A DNA stretch of 34,443 nucleotides. Source: a virus. Made by a program: the position numbers and the translations under genes. Under the pieces are notes generated by a model. It had not been told where the DNA came from, searched no databases, and saw nothing but the letters and a program-made list of their open reading frames with translations. Positions within the stretch are counted from its first letter, which is position 1, and every line of letters begins with the position of its first letter. The stretch spans positions 1 to 34,443 of the IMG/VR virus record IMGVR_UViG_3300031841_000238; one strand, given 5' to 3'. Positions 6,860 through 14,533 of the stretch are shown one piece after another.

Positions 6860-7537
6860 TCACAAAAGTTTCTTAGGTCTTTTGTTTTTTACATTATAAA
6901 AAAATTTACTGATATTTCTTTTGTGCATATTTATGTGCATCATGTGTTTGTAGTAATCTTTTGCAGGTCCTTCATACGCAACTTCTTTTAAATCTACTGG
7001 TTTATTAAAGACTACTTGCATAATAGGTTCATTATAATTTACAGATACACTAGCTTCTTTATCTATGTCGTTTAAATACCAAGAAGCATTTACTGGTCTT
7101 AACCAACTGTGTATATTAAATGCACCTGCTGTAAATGTACAGTTCTTTCCATCTTGACCAACTAACATTAGCTCTAAGTCTTTATCATCTGTATAAAACA
7201 CTATACCTAAATTGTAATGCAAAGAAACAATACCATTGTTCTGTTGTGTATGTACCATAGCTTTTATCATTTCATGGTTATTAAGTGTTTCACTAAATTC
7301 TTTTTTATCAAATTCATAGTTGTAATACAAATCTGTACCATTAGCACCAAACTGAACATCTAAAGATATAAGTGGTTTAACATTAAATATTCTATTAGTA
7401 ACAGTACCCATAGCAGGACATCCTACTTTATTATGAACTGCAGGTTCAATAGGTTGATACAAGGCAGTATGCCACTTGTTATGGTCAGTAACTATAAAAT
7501 AATTTACTTTAGTTTTTCTTGCGTTATTAAATAACAT
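6860..7537 (-). CDS. Unknown protein, divergent paralogue of the adjacent upstream gene
   Basis: A 225-residue protein I cannot name. It appears homologous to the neighbouring 244-residue protein: GCPAMGTV...FNVKPLISLD (39-60) aligns with SCPSFVDV...LLAHCDIILD. LHYNLGIVFY aligns with FKINMPYVFM, and an Ile/Met-rich strand ending VVFNKP (175-180) aligns with the strand ending YIPFKR. The N-terminal ~35 residues and the basic C-terminus are specific to this copy. The pair resembles a family of unknown function widespread in marine myo- and podophages, possibly DUF6065. The location between fibre genes and the lysis cassette suggests a tail or receptor-related role. TAATG overlap with its neighbour implies coupled translation. 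Confidence 0.6.
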   Translation of the reverse strand: MLFNNARKTKVNYFIVTDHNKWHTALYQPIEPAVHNKVGCPAMGTVTNRIFNVKPLISLDVQFGANGTDLYYNYEFDKKEFSETLNNHEMIKAMVHTQQNNGIVSLHYNLGIVFYTDDKDLELMLVGQDGKNCTFTAGAFNIHSWLRPVNASWYLNDIDKEASVSVNYNEPIMQVVFNKPVDLKEVAYEGPAKDYYKHMMHINMHKRNISKFFYNVKNKRPKKLL

Positions 7538-8271
7538 TAATCACTCCAGTAACCTGCATCTAAAAAACCTTTACGAAAACGACTTGTTACTTTGTATTTA
7601 GAACCTCTTATTTTATTTAAAAGTTTTTTATTTTCATACAAATCTATAACTTCTAATGAATAATCATCTCTTTTAAAAGGTATATAAACACACAATGGCG
7701 TACCTTTTTTTATAACTATTTGTTTTTTGTCACTTGTAAAATTTATTTGTAAATTAACTTCGTGTATTTTATCTGTTTCTAAAACACCATAACTTACATG
7801 CCAATCAGGATTAAAATAATAAGGCATAGGAATTTGCCTACTACTATAACCTTTTTCTGTCATAAACACATAAGGCATATTAATTTTAAAAACATGTTTT
7901 ATATTTGAATCAGTAGGTAAGTAATTTACCATTTGCTGATTACCATGAGTTTCTATAGGTTTGTTAAAAGCTATTTCATTTTTCCAAGTGTATGCAATAG
8001 ACCAAGCATGTTCTTGTGTTTCAGGATTGTAGTCTAATATAATATCGCAGTGTGCTAGTAACACATATCCTTCTTTCATTACATCTACAAATGATGGACA
8101 TGATTTTATTGTTTTAACTTTTGATTTATACTCAAAATATTCTTCAGGCATAATATCATTATTTTTAATATTTTTATACCATTCAGGGGCATATTCTTTC
8201 ATTGGTTTAGGATGTATAGAACTATCGTTAAAACAAAAATTATCTAAGAATCCTACTGTAATTTTTGACAT
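7537..8271 (-). CDS. DUF6065-like marine phage protein of unknown function
   Basis: A 244-residue protein. Marks I associate with a family common in marine phages are YAPEWYKN (28-34), SCPSFVDVMKEGY (57-69), NMPYVFMTEKGYS (131-143), PDWHVSYGVLETD (155-167) and KKGTPLCVYIPFKR (188-201). The family name (DUF6065) is from memory and should be checked. No catalytic signature is apparent, and conserved aromatic residues dominate. The gene lies directly downstream of the fibre-associated genes and has an AGGTGG Shine-Dalgarno three bases before the ATG. A role at the virion surface is inferred from context. Confidence 0.6.
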   Translation of the reverse strand: MSKITVGFLDNFCFNDSSIHPKPMKEYAPEWYKNIKNNDIMPEEYFEYKSKVKTIKSCPSFVDVMKEGYVLLAHCDIILDYNPETQEHAWSIAYTWKNEIAFNKPIETHGNQQMVNYLPTDSNIKHVFKINMPYVFMTEKGYSSRQIPMPYYFNPDWHVSYGVLETDKIHEVNLQINFTSDKKQIVIKKGTPLCVYIPFKRDDYSLEVIDLYENKKLLNKIRGSKYKVTSRFRKGFLDAGYWSD

Positions 8272-8288
8272 TCTCCACCTTTCTTGAT

Positions 8289-8741
8289 TTATTCTGAAGG
8301 GTCGTATCTATCCCATTGTATATCAGTTTCGTTCCAAATGTAAGTAATACCTGCATCTATTTCTTCTTGTGTTAAAGAAGGTGGGTCAACTGGTGCATCC
8401 CAATTTAATGTGTCAGGATTTAAAACCCAACCATTATGCCATTTTCTTGTTTCAAAACCTTGTGCTTCTTCATTCCACTTACCATTAATTTCAGCAAAGT
8501 TATATCTAAATGTTTTAGATTGGTCATCACCAAGTGTCATATCCTCGTTGTAATATTTATTTTCTCTAGTGTTATATGATGTTTGTTTCCATTCACCATC
8601 TAATTTTAAAACATTAGCTATGTAATCTTTACCAACAGATTCACTTTCATTTCCATCACTATCTAAAATTTGGTCATTATCTACAACTATAACTTGTTCT
8701 ACTTTATTGTTTGATGTGTTTACTTTTGCAAAATGTGCCAT
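8289..8741 (-). CDS. Marine phage tail-fibre-associated protein (MAHFAKV family)
   Basis: A 150-residue protein of a type common in cyanophage and other marine phage fibre clusters. The N-terminus MAHFAKVNTSNNKVEQVIVVD, the central WKQTSYNTRENKYYN and the C-terminal W-rich WNETDIQWDRYDP segment follow that family pattern. It is probably a small beta-structured protein. It follows the glycine-rich adhesin gene and precedes the paralogous pair, so a role in fibre assembly or receptor recognition is likely by context. No enzymatic motif is seen. Confidence 0.65.
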   Translation of the reverse strand: MAHFAKVNTSNNKVEQVIVVDNDQILDSDGNESESVGKDYIANVLKLDGEWKQTSYNTRENKYYNEDMTLGDDQSKTFRYNFAEINGKWNEEAQGFETRKWHNGWVLNPDTLNWDAPVDPPSLTQEEIDAGITYIWNETDIQWDRYDPSE

Positions 8742-8747
8742 AATATT

Positions 8748-9638
8748 TTATCCGAATGTAACTGAACCTGAACCAGTCCATCTAGCGTAATTATATCCAC
8801 CACTTGAACCTGAAGAACTTGCACCTACTGTAGAAATAGTTGCTTTGGTTCTTACATACGCTATTCCTGAACCACCTTGTCCACCAAATTGATGACCTGA
8901 ATAACCTGAACCACCACCACCTGAACCTCTATTTGCACCTGCATTTCCAGGAGAGCCACCATAATTTCCACCATAGCCACCACCTGCTTGTCCACCAGTA
9001 GGACCATAAAATCTTCCTGCAGCACCACCACCACCTGAATAAGAATTAGATGAACCATCCCAATCTACAGAACGACCTCCACCTGGACTTGCACCACCTG
9101 CACCACCTGCACCTCCACCACCATTAGAGTGATTGCCACCATGATTTCCTCCACCACCAGCATTTCCAAATCCTGCAGCAGTAGTAGTATCGTCTAATTC
9201 ACTAAATCTTAAATTTCCAACTGTATGTAATGCTATTTCTTGTTCAGTTTGTAAAGCAGAACCACCTGTTACTCCATTAGTATCTGCACCTGCACCTCCA
9301 CCTGAACCACCTGAATTTCCTGAAGCACCTTTAGATACACCATGACCACCACCATCAGCAAAAATATCATTGTTTGTTCCAAAATAAGAATTACCTGCAC
9401 CTGCAGCACCTATTGTAACAGTGTAAGAAATACCTTTTTTTAATAACAGAGCTTTACCTGAACCACCTGTGGTATCTACACAACCACCTGCACCTCCACC
9501 TCCACCCCAGTCGCAGCAACCACCATTACCACCACCTGCAGAGAGGTAGACATCTACTTCAACTACATCATTTTCTCTAAATGAACGAATGCCACTAGCA
9601 CCATCATAATCACCTATGTAACCAAATCTTTTAGTCAT
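8748..9638 (-). CDS. Glycine-rich tail fibre/adhesin protein
   Basis: A 296-residue protein. The N-terminal ~30 residues are ordinary (MTKRFGYIGDYDGASGIRSF). Most of the rest is glycine-rich with GGGG, GGAGG and GNAGG runs, many Asn/Ser, and few charged residues, closing with a Trp/Thr beta-strand (YNYARWTGSGSVTFG). Glycine-rich sandwiches of this type form host-binding tips in several tailed phages. Cys42 and Cys43 (GGCCDWGGGGG) and Cys53 could form a disulfide. It lies within the tail gene block after two small beta proteins. The receptor is unknown. Reading frames opposite this gene are an effect of its repetitive codons. Confidence 0.72.
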   Translation of the reverse strand: MTKRFGYIGDYDGASGIRSFRENDVVEVDVYLSAGGGNGGCCDWGGGGGAGGCVDTTGGSGKALLLKKGISYTVTIGAAGAGNSYFGTNNDIFADGGGHGVSKGASGNSGGSGGGAGADTNGVTGGSALQTEQEIALHTVGNLRFSELDDTTTAAGFGNAGGGGNHGGNHSNGGGGAGGAGGASPGGGRSVDWDGSSNSYSGGGGAAGRFYGPTGGQAGGGYGGNYGGSPGNAGANRGSGGGGSGYSGHQFGGQGGSGIAYVRTKATISTVGASSSGSSGGYNYARWTGSGSVTFG

Positions 9639-9647
9639 TAGTTACCT

Positions 9648-9986
9648 TTAGTTGTCTATTTCTAAAACGCTGACAAATGCTTCTAAATCACCTGAAGCAG
9701 CACCACCTGTGATTCTAAGTTTTTCTGTAGCTTCTAAAACAATTTTGCTTTCTCCTGCAAGTTCTAATGTGCTATCTGCAGGTACATTAATTGTACTTGC
9801 AAGATGAGCAATATTGGTATTAGAACTGTTGGTAACATTTACTGTTACTGTATCAGCACTTGAACCATCAATATTGGTTACTCTTATGCTTAATACAACA
9901 GCAGTTTTACCTGCAGGGCAATCATACAAATCCTGTGCAGAACTTGTTACAGCTACGCCATCATTGTTTTTAAATGTTTCTGCCAT
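9648..9986 (-). CDS. Small beta-sandwich virion protein
   Basis: A 112-residue protein dominated by alternating hydrophobic/Thr-Ser strands: TAVVLSIRVTNIDG, DTVTVNVTNSSN, STLELAGESKIVLE, ending LEAFVSVLEIDN. This is a typical small beta-sandwich seen in marine phage fibre or head-decoration proteins. No cysteine is present apart from one (YDCPAG). It precedes the glycine-rich adhesin in the same leftward operon. A structural role is inferred from composition and context, and I cannot assign a family. Confidence 0.6.
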   Translation of the reverse strand: MAETFKNNDGVAVTSSAQDLYDCPAGKTAVVLSIRVTNIDGSSADTVTVNVTNSSNTNIAHLASTINVPADSTLELAGESKIVLEATEKLRITGGAASGDLEAFVSVLEIDN

Positions 9987-9996
9987 TTAATTACTC

Positions 9997-10206
9997 CTAG
10001 TTATAATTCTCTACTCCTAATACTATAGCACGAGCTTTGCTGCTTGTACTATTCGTAACAGGAATACTGTGTGTTATTGTCCGAAAAGCTAATGATATTC
10101 CACTAGCTGCATCAGGTAATAAATCTATATCTTCATCTATTGGTAAGTTACCAATAGTATCTATTAATAAACTTCCACCTTCTTTTAGCATCATTAACAT
10201 ACTCAT
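9997..10206 (-). CDS. Small virion-cluster protein of unknown function
   Basis: A 69-residue protein, hydrophobic but without a clear membrane helix: MSMLMMLKEGGSLLID, LPDAASGISLAFR, ARAIVLGVENYN. Several Met codons lie near the start (residues 1, 3, 5 and 6), so the exact start is uncertain. It fills the gap between the cupredoxin-domain fibre gene and the beta-sandwich gene with only a few spacer bases on each side, which supports it being real. Function unknown. Confidence 0.5.
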   Translation of the reverse strand: MSMLMMLKEGGSLLIDTIGNLPIDEDIDLLPDAASGISLAFRTITHSIPVTNSTSSKARAIVLGVENYN

Positions 10207-10210
10207 AATA

Positions 10211-11155
10211 TTATCCTAACGCTATTGCTAATCCTAAACTTGTACCTGCTGTTGGGTAAAGTGATACTTCTCCATCACCACCCATACCTGAATGACTTGA
10301 ACAGTAGTAATATAAATTTTTTGTAGCACCTGCTATTCCTGTAGTTTCAGGTGTTATTTCTATTTGTGTATATGCACTTGCACTACCAGGAGTACCATTG
10401 GTAGTCACATTAGTTGTAAATTCAGAACCTGAAGCGTGTGTTCCATCTTTAGTAACTGAAAACCTTAAAGGATGACCTGTGTTAGAACTATCTGATTGGT
10501 CAAATTTATATTTAAAACCTACTTGAAATGTAAAATTAGATGACCTTGTTCCTGCACCACTATCAGTTCCTGATAAAAAGTAAAACACATTTTGACTACC
10601 TGAACCATCATCAGCAACTTTTACTGTTATGGTTATTGTTTGTGATGCTGTTCCTCCAGTAATACTATCAATCTGTGATTGAATATTAGAACTTGCGTTG
10701 TTTAAATATTGAAACTCTGTGTTACTAACGCTTTTATCTGCAATAACAGAAGCATCAATAGTGTTAGATGAATCTGATAATGTCTTATTTGTAAACGCTG
10801 TAGTAGATGAAGCTGTAATACCTGCATCAATTCTATCGTGTAAATCTTCAAACATTTCTTTAATGACTGCCATACGAACTGTAGTTCCATCTACATGTGT
10901 AGGGTCAGTTGTATGTCTGCCTTCTTTATCTCTTGTCATAGCAGACACAGTTGTTCCTGATGCTGCAGTAACTTCTACTATTTCTCTGTTAGAAGGACTG
11001 TCAGGGTCTATAACTAAATAATAAGGTGCAGCAATAGCAGATGTTCCATCTGATGTAGGTGCTGCTGTAAGTGTCATAGATGTAGCACCTGATGCTAAAA
11101 TACCATTAAGTGTCGTTTCAAAAAAGTTACTAAAATTTACTTCTTGTGCTGTCAT
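10211..11155 (-). CDS. Tail fibre protein with C-terminal cupredoxin-like domain
   Basis: A 314-residue protein. Residues ~15-95 form a small beta module (NREIVEVT...TRDKEGRHTTDPTHVDGTT) shared in pattern with the neck protein at 13123-14130. Residues 120-165 carry a fibre-stem repeat (TNKTLS, SVSNTEFQYLNN, SNIQSQID). Residues ~205-298 look like a cupredoxin: KFDQSDSSNTGHPLRFS with His228, then LYYYCSSHSGMGG with Cys285, His288 and Met291. Cys-x2-His-x2-Met plus an upstream His is the type-1 copper ligand set of amicyanin-like proteins. Related domains occur in marine phage structural proteins. Whether copper is bound here is unknown. The gene abuts the propeller protein upstream. Confidence 0.7.
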   Translation of the reverse strand: MTAQEVNFSNFFETTLNGILASGATSMTLTAAPTSDGTSAIAAPYYLVIDPDSPSNREIVEVTAASGTTVSAMTRDKEGRHTTDPTHVDGTTVRMAVIKEMFEDLHDRIDAGITASSTTAFTNKTLSDSSNTIDASVIADKSVSNTEFQYLNNASSNIQSQIDSITGGTASQTITITVKVADDGSGSQNVFYFLSGTDSGAGTRSSNFTFQVGFKYKFDQSDSSNTGHPLRFSVTKDGTHASGSEFTTNVTTNGTPGSASAYTQIEITPETTGIAGATKNLYYYCSSHSGMGGDGEVSLYPTAGTSLGLAIALG

Positions 11156-13123
11156 TTAACTTCCAAATCTCATAATACCTAATGCGTTTATACCAAAGAC
11201 ATCTGCATCTGTTACATCTGTTAGTGTAGGTTGTCTAGTTCCACGCACAGTAATTATAGCATACTGTGTAACACTTCCTCTTTCAACATTAGAATTTATT
11301 GGATAACTTATTCTTTCCACAACACCTCTAATAATTTCAGATGGGTCAAACAATTCTAAAGTAACACTGTCACCTTCTTTACTACGAAGTGCAGAATACA
11401 AAGCATCTCCTAAACCTTTAACCTTTACAGGTTTTCTTCCTGGTCTTTCTACTCTATCACTAATATTTATAGGAACTTGTGCTACTACTAATTCAGGTCT
11501 TGCTAATGCACGAAATTGTACAGATTTTACTTTAGGTGTATTTGTTCCACTTGATGATTTAAGAACTAATTTACCTACAATATATCTTGATATTTCTGCA
11601 ATCTGTTTCTCTGTATCTCCTACACCTGTAGCTTGGTCCAATGCAAGTATAAAGCTACCATCATTAGGGTCATCTAATGCTTCAAACTTTGTAGAATAAA
11701 ATAACTCTACTGATGAACTTGTAGGCAAAGTAAATGTAGATATTTCTGCACCTACAAATTGTTTACTTTCTGCAGTAAAAAAGTCTGCTGCAGATAATAA
11801 TACATATCCTTCCGATTCGTATGTAGTAGTTTCTTTATATACACCACCACCACCAACAGATATAATAAACTGTCCATTAGCTTGTGTAATACCAAGAATA
11901 AATCCTGATTCTCCCATTTCTAAATCTCTGGCAAATCCTGCAGTAGGTAAGTAATATCTCCATAAATAACTTTCACTACCACTTTCTTTTATGCCACAGT
12001 AAATACTATCTCTTGATACAAACATGTGTTTAGGTGTGGTATCTACACTATCTATAACCCATTCTTTTACTAACTGTCTGTTAGCTAATACATACAAGTC
12101 ATCAGCTACAGTTAAGTCTGCACGATAAAATCTACCAACATCTCTAGCTTTTTCTTTTGTACCAAAAAATACAATACTTTCAGCAGCAGCTATAGAATGT
12201 ACTTCTTCAAAAGGTATATTGGTTTGACCTTTCAGTGTCATAGTTCCTGATACATCTTTTATAGAATATATATCACCATTTGTAGAGGCAGCTAAAACAA
12301 CTGCACCTGCATCTACAACTTGTGACACATGGTGGCTATCTTCAAATGTAACGATTGCATCAGCTTCTGCTAAATCTGATGATGACCAAGTTTTATTAAA
12401 TGGACTTACTGCCCATAAGTATTCTACAGTTCCATCATCTCCTGATATAAACAACTGACCTTTTGCAAACCAACAACCTGTAAGTCCTGCATTAGATGTT
12501 TGGTCTGTTGTGTTCTCTGACCAAGTAGAACCATTGTATTGTATAAGTTCTGATGCTGTAGTTCCATTAGCAGTAGTAAAATATACCTGGTCACCTACTG
12601 CTGCAGCACCTGTAAAGTTATGATTGATTGTAAGTCCTGTAGTTACTGCACTCCAGTTATCTCCATTGTCTGTAGATTTATAGATTGTTGTACCATCAGT
12701 AACATACATATCACCATTAGTAGTTTGTGCTAAGTAGTTATTGCTGTTGCTAAAACTTAGTTCTTCTGCAGTGGTATGTAGTAAATGGACATGATAAGAA
12801 GTTTCATCATCTCCATGAAATACATCTACACCTTTGCTATCAAAAAATCTAGTTGTATCTTTAGGGCTACCATTAGCTCTATGTGCTGTATCTAATCCCT
12901 GTCCACCTGAAAAGTTATTTCTTGAATATATACGACCTAAGTTAGATGTAAAATCTTCAGGGTTTTGTTTAACATTTATCTGACCTTCTTGTACATCTGA
13001 TGATTGTATCTGCATTTCTCTACCAGGACCAACAGCAGAACGAAGTAGTATGTCATCTATTCTTACATCATACCCATATCTCTTTGGGTTAGATATATTG
13101 ATTGTGGTAGCTACTCTAGGCAC
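11156..13123 (-). CDS. Beta-propeller-like tail structural protein
   Basis: A 655-residue protein. The N-terminal ~60 residues (IDDILLRSAVGPGREMQ) look like an attachment module. Residues ~105-440 are WD/BNR-like repeats of beta strands, including one good Asp-box, YKSTDNGDNW (Ser150-x-Asp-x-Gly-x2-Trp157), and further strands of the form GDIYSIKDVSG and NGDMYVTDG. The C-terminal ~130 residues (VERPGRKPVKVKGLGDALYSAL...RGTRQP) form a distinct domain. Asp-box propellers in phages are usually tail-tip or tailspike parts. The gene starts by overlapping the stop of the neck gene by one base. I see no sialidase catalytic Arg triad, so a binding or structural role is more likely than an enzymatic one. 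Confidence 0.68.
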   Translation of the reverse strand: MPRVATTINISNPKRYGYDVRIDDILLRSAVGPGREMQIQSSDVQEGQINVKQNPEDFTSNLGRIYSRNNFSGGQGLDTAHRANGSPKDTTRFFDSKGVDVFHGDDETSYHVHLLHTTAEELSFSNSNNYLAQTTNGDMYVTDGTTIYKSTDNGDNWSAVTTGLTINHNFTGAAAVGDQVYFTTANGTTASELIQYNGSTWSENTTDQTSNAGLTGCWFAKGQLFISGDDGTVEYLWAVSPFNKTWSSSDLAEADAIVTFEDSHHVSQVVDAGAVVLAASTNGDIYSIKDVSGTMTLKGQTNIPFEEVHSIAAAESIVFFGTKEKARDVGRFYRADLTVADDLYVLANRQLVKEWVIDSVDTTPKHMFVSRDSIYCGIKESGSESYLWRYYLPTAGFARDLEMGESGFILGITQANGQFIISVGGGGVYKETTTYESEGYVLLSAADFFTAESKQFVGAEISTFTLPTSSSVELFYSTKFEALDDPNDGSFILALDQATGVGDTEKQIAEISRYIVGKLVLKSSSGTNTPKVKSVQFRALARPELVVAQVPINISDRVERPGRKPVKVKGLGDALYSALRSKEGDSVTLELFDPSEIIRGVVERISYPINSNVERGSVTQYAIITVRGTRQPTLTDVTDADVFGINALGIMRFGS

Positions 13124-14130
13124 TATTGTACCCCTGCGTTAACACCATTAATTTCTACAGCTTCAGGATATTTAGCTCTTAAATATTTTCTAGCTTGTGT
13201 AATAAGTAATTGTTGATACTGTAGCAAAGAGTTTCTAATACTGTTAGCAGAACCAACAGGAAAGTTAGATACTGCTAATTGGTCTGTTATGTAATCTGCT
13301 GTAGCTGTAGGTATATCTCTTCCTGACATCATCTGTGCAGCAACTCCTGCCATAATAATTGGCTCATACTCATCTTCTAAACCTATAGTTGCAAGTGTGT
13401 CTGTTTCTGCAGTAGGTTCTATAAATTTCTTTTTAAATGTTACATAACAAGTATGACCTTGGTCAATGTTATAAAACTGTAATGCGTTTACATAGTTAGG
13501 TCCTGATGTATAAGTTATTGTTCTCTCTGTTGCAGTGTCATCTACATAAGTAAATGGGTTAGGTAGTTGTATCATTTGTACAGATACAGAATTAAATACA
13601 ACTCCTGTTTGGTCTGAACCTGCAGAAAAGTCTGTAAATTGTGATATTGCTTTTAATACAGATACTAAATAATTATTTGTTCCAGGACTATCGTATGTTC
13701 CTAGTAATGTATATCCATTAGAACTTTGTACACTTTGTGTTTCTACTGCAAATAAAGTAGGAAATAAATTGTTAATTTGGTCTTTGACTGCATCAAATAC
13801 AACTTTACGAGGGAATGGAGGTGCTATTTTTATTAAGTCACCAATACTGTGACTAGCTGCAGTAGTTCCTCTTGCACCTCTTGTAACTGTTATTGTGTTT
13901 GCAACTGCATTAAGGTCAGTACATATCATAAGTTCTTGACCTATTTCTATTATTGCACCTGCATCTAAAGCATCTTCTTCTTCTACAGATAAAAGGTCAC
14001 CATTATACGCAATACTTGTTGCTGAACTGTCAACTGCACCTGTTAGTGTTGTGTAACTAACAATATCATCCATAGGTTCAAGATATTCTCTAAAAGTCCT
14101 ATCTACTAGGTCACCAATAGTTGTACTCAT
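13123..14130 (-). CDS. Neck / head-tail connector protein (putative)
   Basis: A 335-residue protein beginning MSTTIGDLVDRTFREYLEP. It contains a small beta module near residues 35-100 (GQELMICTD...TVTRGARGTTAASHSIGD), then a mixed domain, and an alpha-helical C-terminus (LLQYQQLLITQARKYLRAKYP). Position directly after the capsid block and before the propeller protein, plus a helical LRxKYP-type ending, fit a head-tail adaptor or neck protein. No sequence family can be named with certainty. An AGGAGA Shine-Dalgarno lies four bases before the ATG. Confidence 0.58.
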   Translation of the reverse strand: MSTTIGDLVDRTFREYLEPMDDIVSYTTLTGAVDSSATSIAYNGDLLSVEEEDALDAGAIIEIGQELMICTDLNAVANTITVTRGARGTTAASHSIGDLIKIAPPFPRKVVFDAVKDQINNLFPTLFAVETQSVQSSNGYTLLGTYDSPGTNNYLVSVLKAISQFTDFSAGSDQTGVVFNSVSVQMIQLPNPFTYVDDTATERTITYTSGPNYVNALQFYNIDQGHTCYVTFKKKFIEPTAETDTLATIGLEDEYEPIIMAGVAAQMMSGRDIPTATADYITDQLAVSNFPVGSANSIRNSLLQYQQLLITQARKYLRAKYPEAVEINGVNAGVQ

Positions 14131-14138
14131 TGGTTCTC

Positions 14139-14468
14139 CTAACTATGTCTAAAGTGTAATATTATACTTCTGTCTGCTGCTTCTGTTCCATCAGATGTAA
14201 TTCTGATATATCCATTACTTGCAAAAGCCCAACCTGAAGGGTCAACTCTTAACACATCTCCTGCTGAAACTGTGTAAGTTGTATCAGTTCCATCTGTTTC
14301 TTTAACATCTACCCATGTAGAGTTATCTAATGCAAAATCAAATGTTATGTTAGAACCTGTCATAGCTGCAGGAAATTGAATACCACAAAGTAGCATTCCA
14401 TCTGTCTTTACACCTAGTGAGTTACTTGCATCTGCTGAAATATCTATTAAAGCTGTTTTACTAATCAT
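14139..14468 (-). CDS. Small beta-rich capsid-cluster protein (possible decoration protein)
   Basis: A 109-residue protein made almost entirely of predicted beta strands (SKTALIDISADASNSLGVKTDG, ITFDFALDNSTWVDV, YIRITSD, RSIILHFRHS). It is the first gene after the capsid-gene terminator and has a GTAAGGAAAG Shine-Dalgarno. Size and position suggest a capsid decoration or head-completion protein. The sequence alone does not prove this. Confidence 0.55.
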   Translation of the reverse strand: MISKTALIDISADASNSLGVKTDGMLLCGIQFPAAMTGSNITFDFALDNSTWVDVKETDGTDTTYTVSAGDVLRVDPSGWAFASNGYIRITSDGTEAADRSIILHFRHS

Positions 14469-14486
14469 ACTTTCCTTACTATAGCA

Positions 14487-14516
14487 GAAGAAAAGGGTGG
14501 AGGTGGAGTTCCACCC
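14487..14516 (-). terminator. Rho-independent terminator after the major capsid gene
   Basis: On the - strand, just after the capsid stop, GGGTGGA (14510-14516) pairs perfectly with TCCACCC (14495-14501) across an 8-base loop, plus one flanking A-T pair. TTTTCTTCT (14486-14494) follows immediately. A GC-rich stem with a U-rich tail is the standard intrinsic terminator form. It separates the scaffold/capsid genes from the neck and tail genes, probably limiting read-through and favouring capsid mRNA abundance. Confidence 0.8.
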
Positions 14517-14533
14517 TAATCTTCAATTTTAAT

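Noticed and set aside
8861-9058. Alternative - strand frame of 65 codons inside the glycine-rich adhesin gene
   Set aside because: It is a frame shift of glycine codons giving Val/Gln repeats, with no ribosome-binding site and full overlap with a better gene.
11156-13123. Sialidase-type enzyme, suggested by an Asp-box
   Set aside because: Only one good Asp-box, and no Arg triad or Tyr/Glu nucleophile pattern. Asp-boxes also occur in non-enzymatic propellers.
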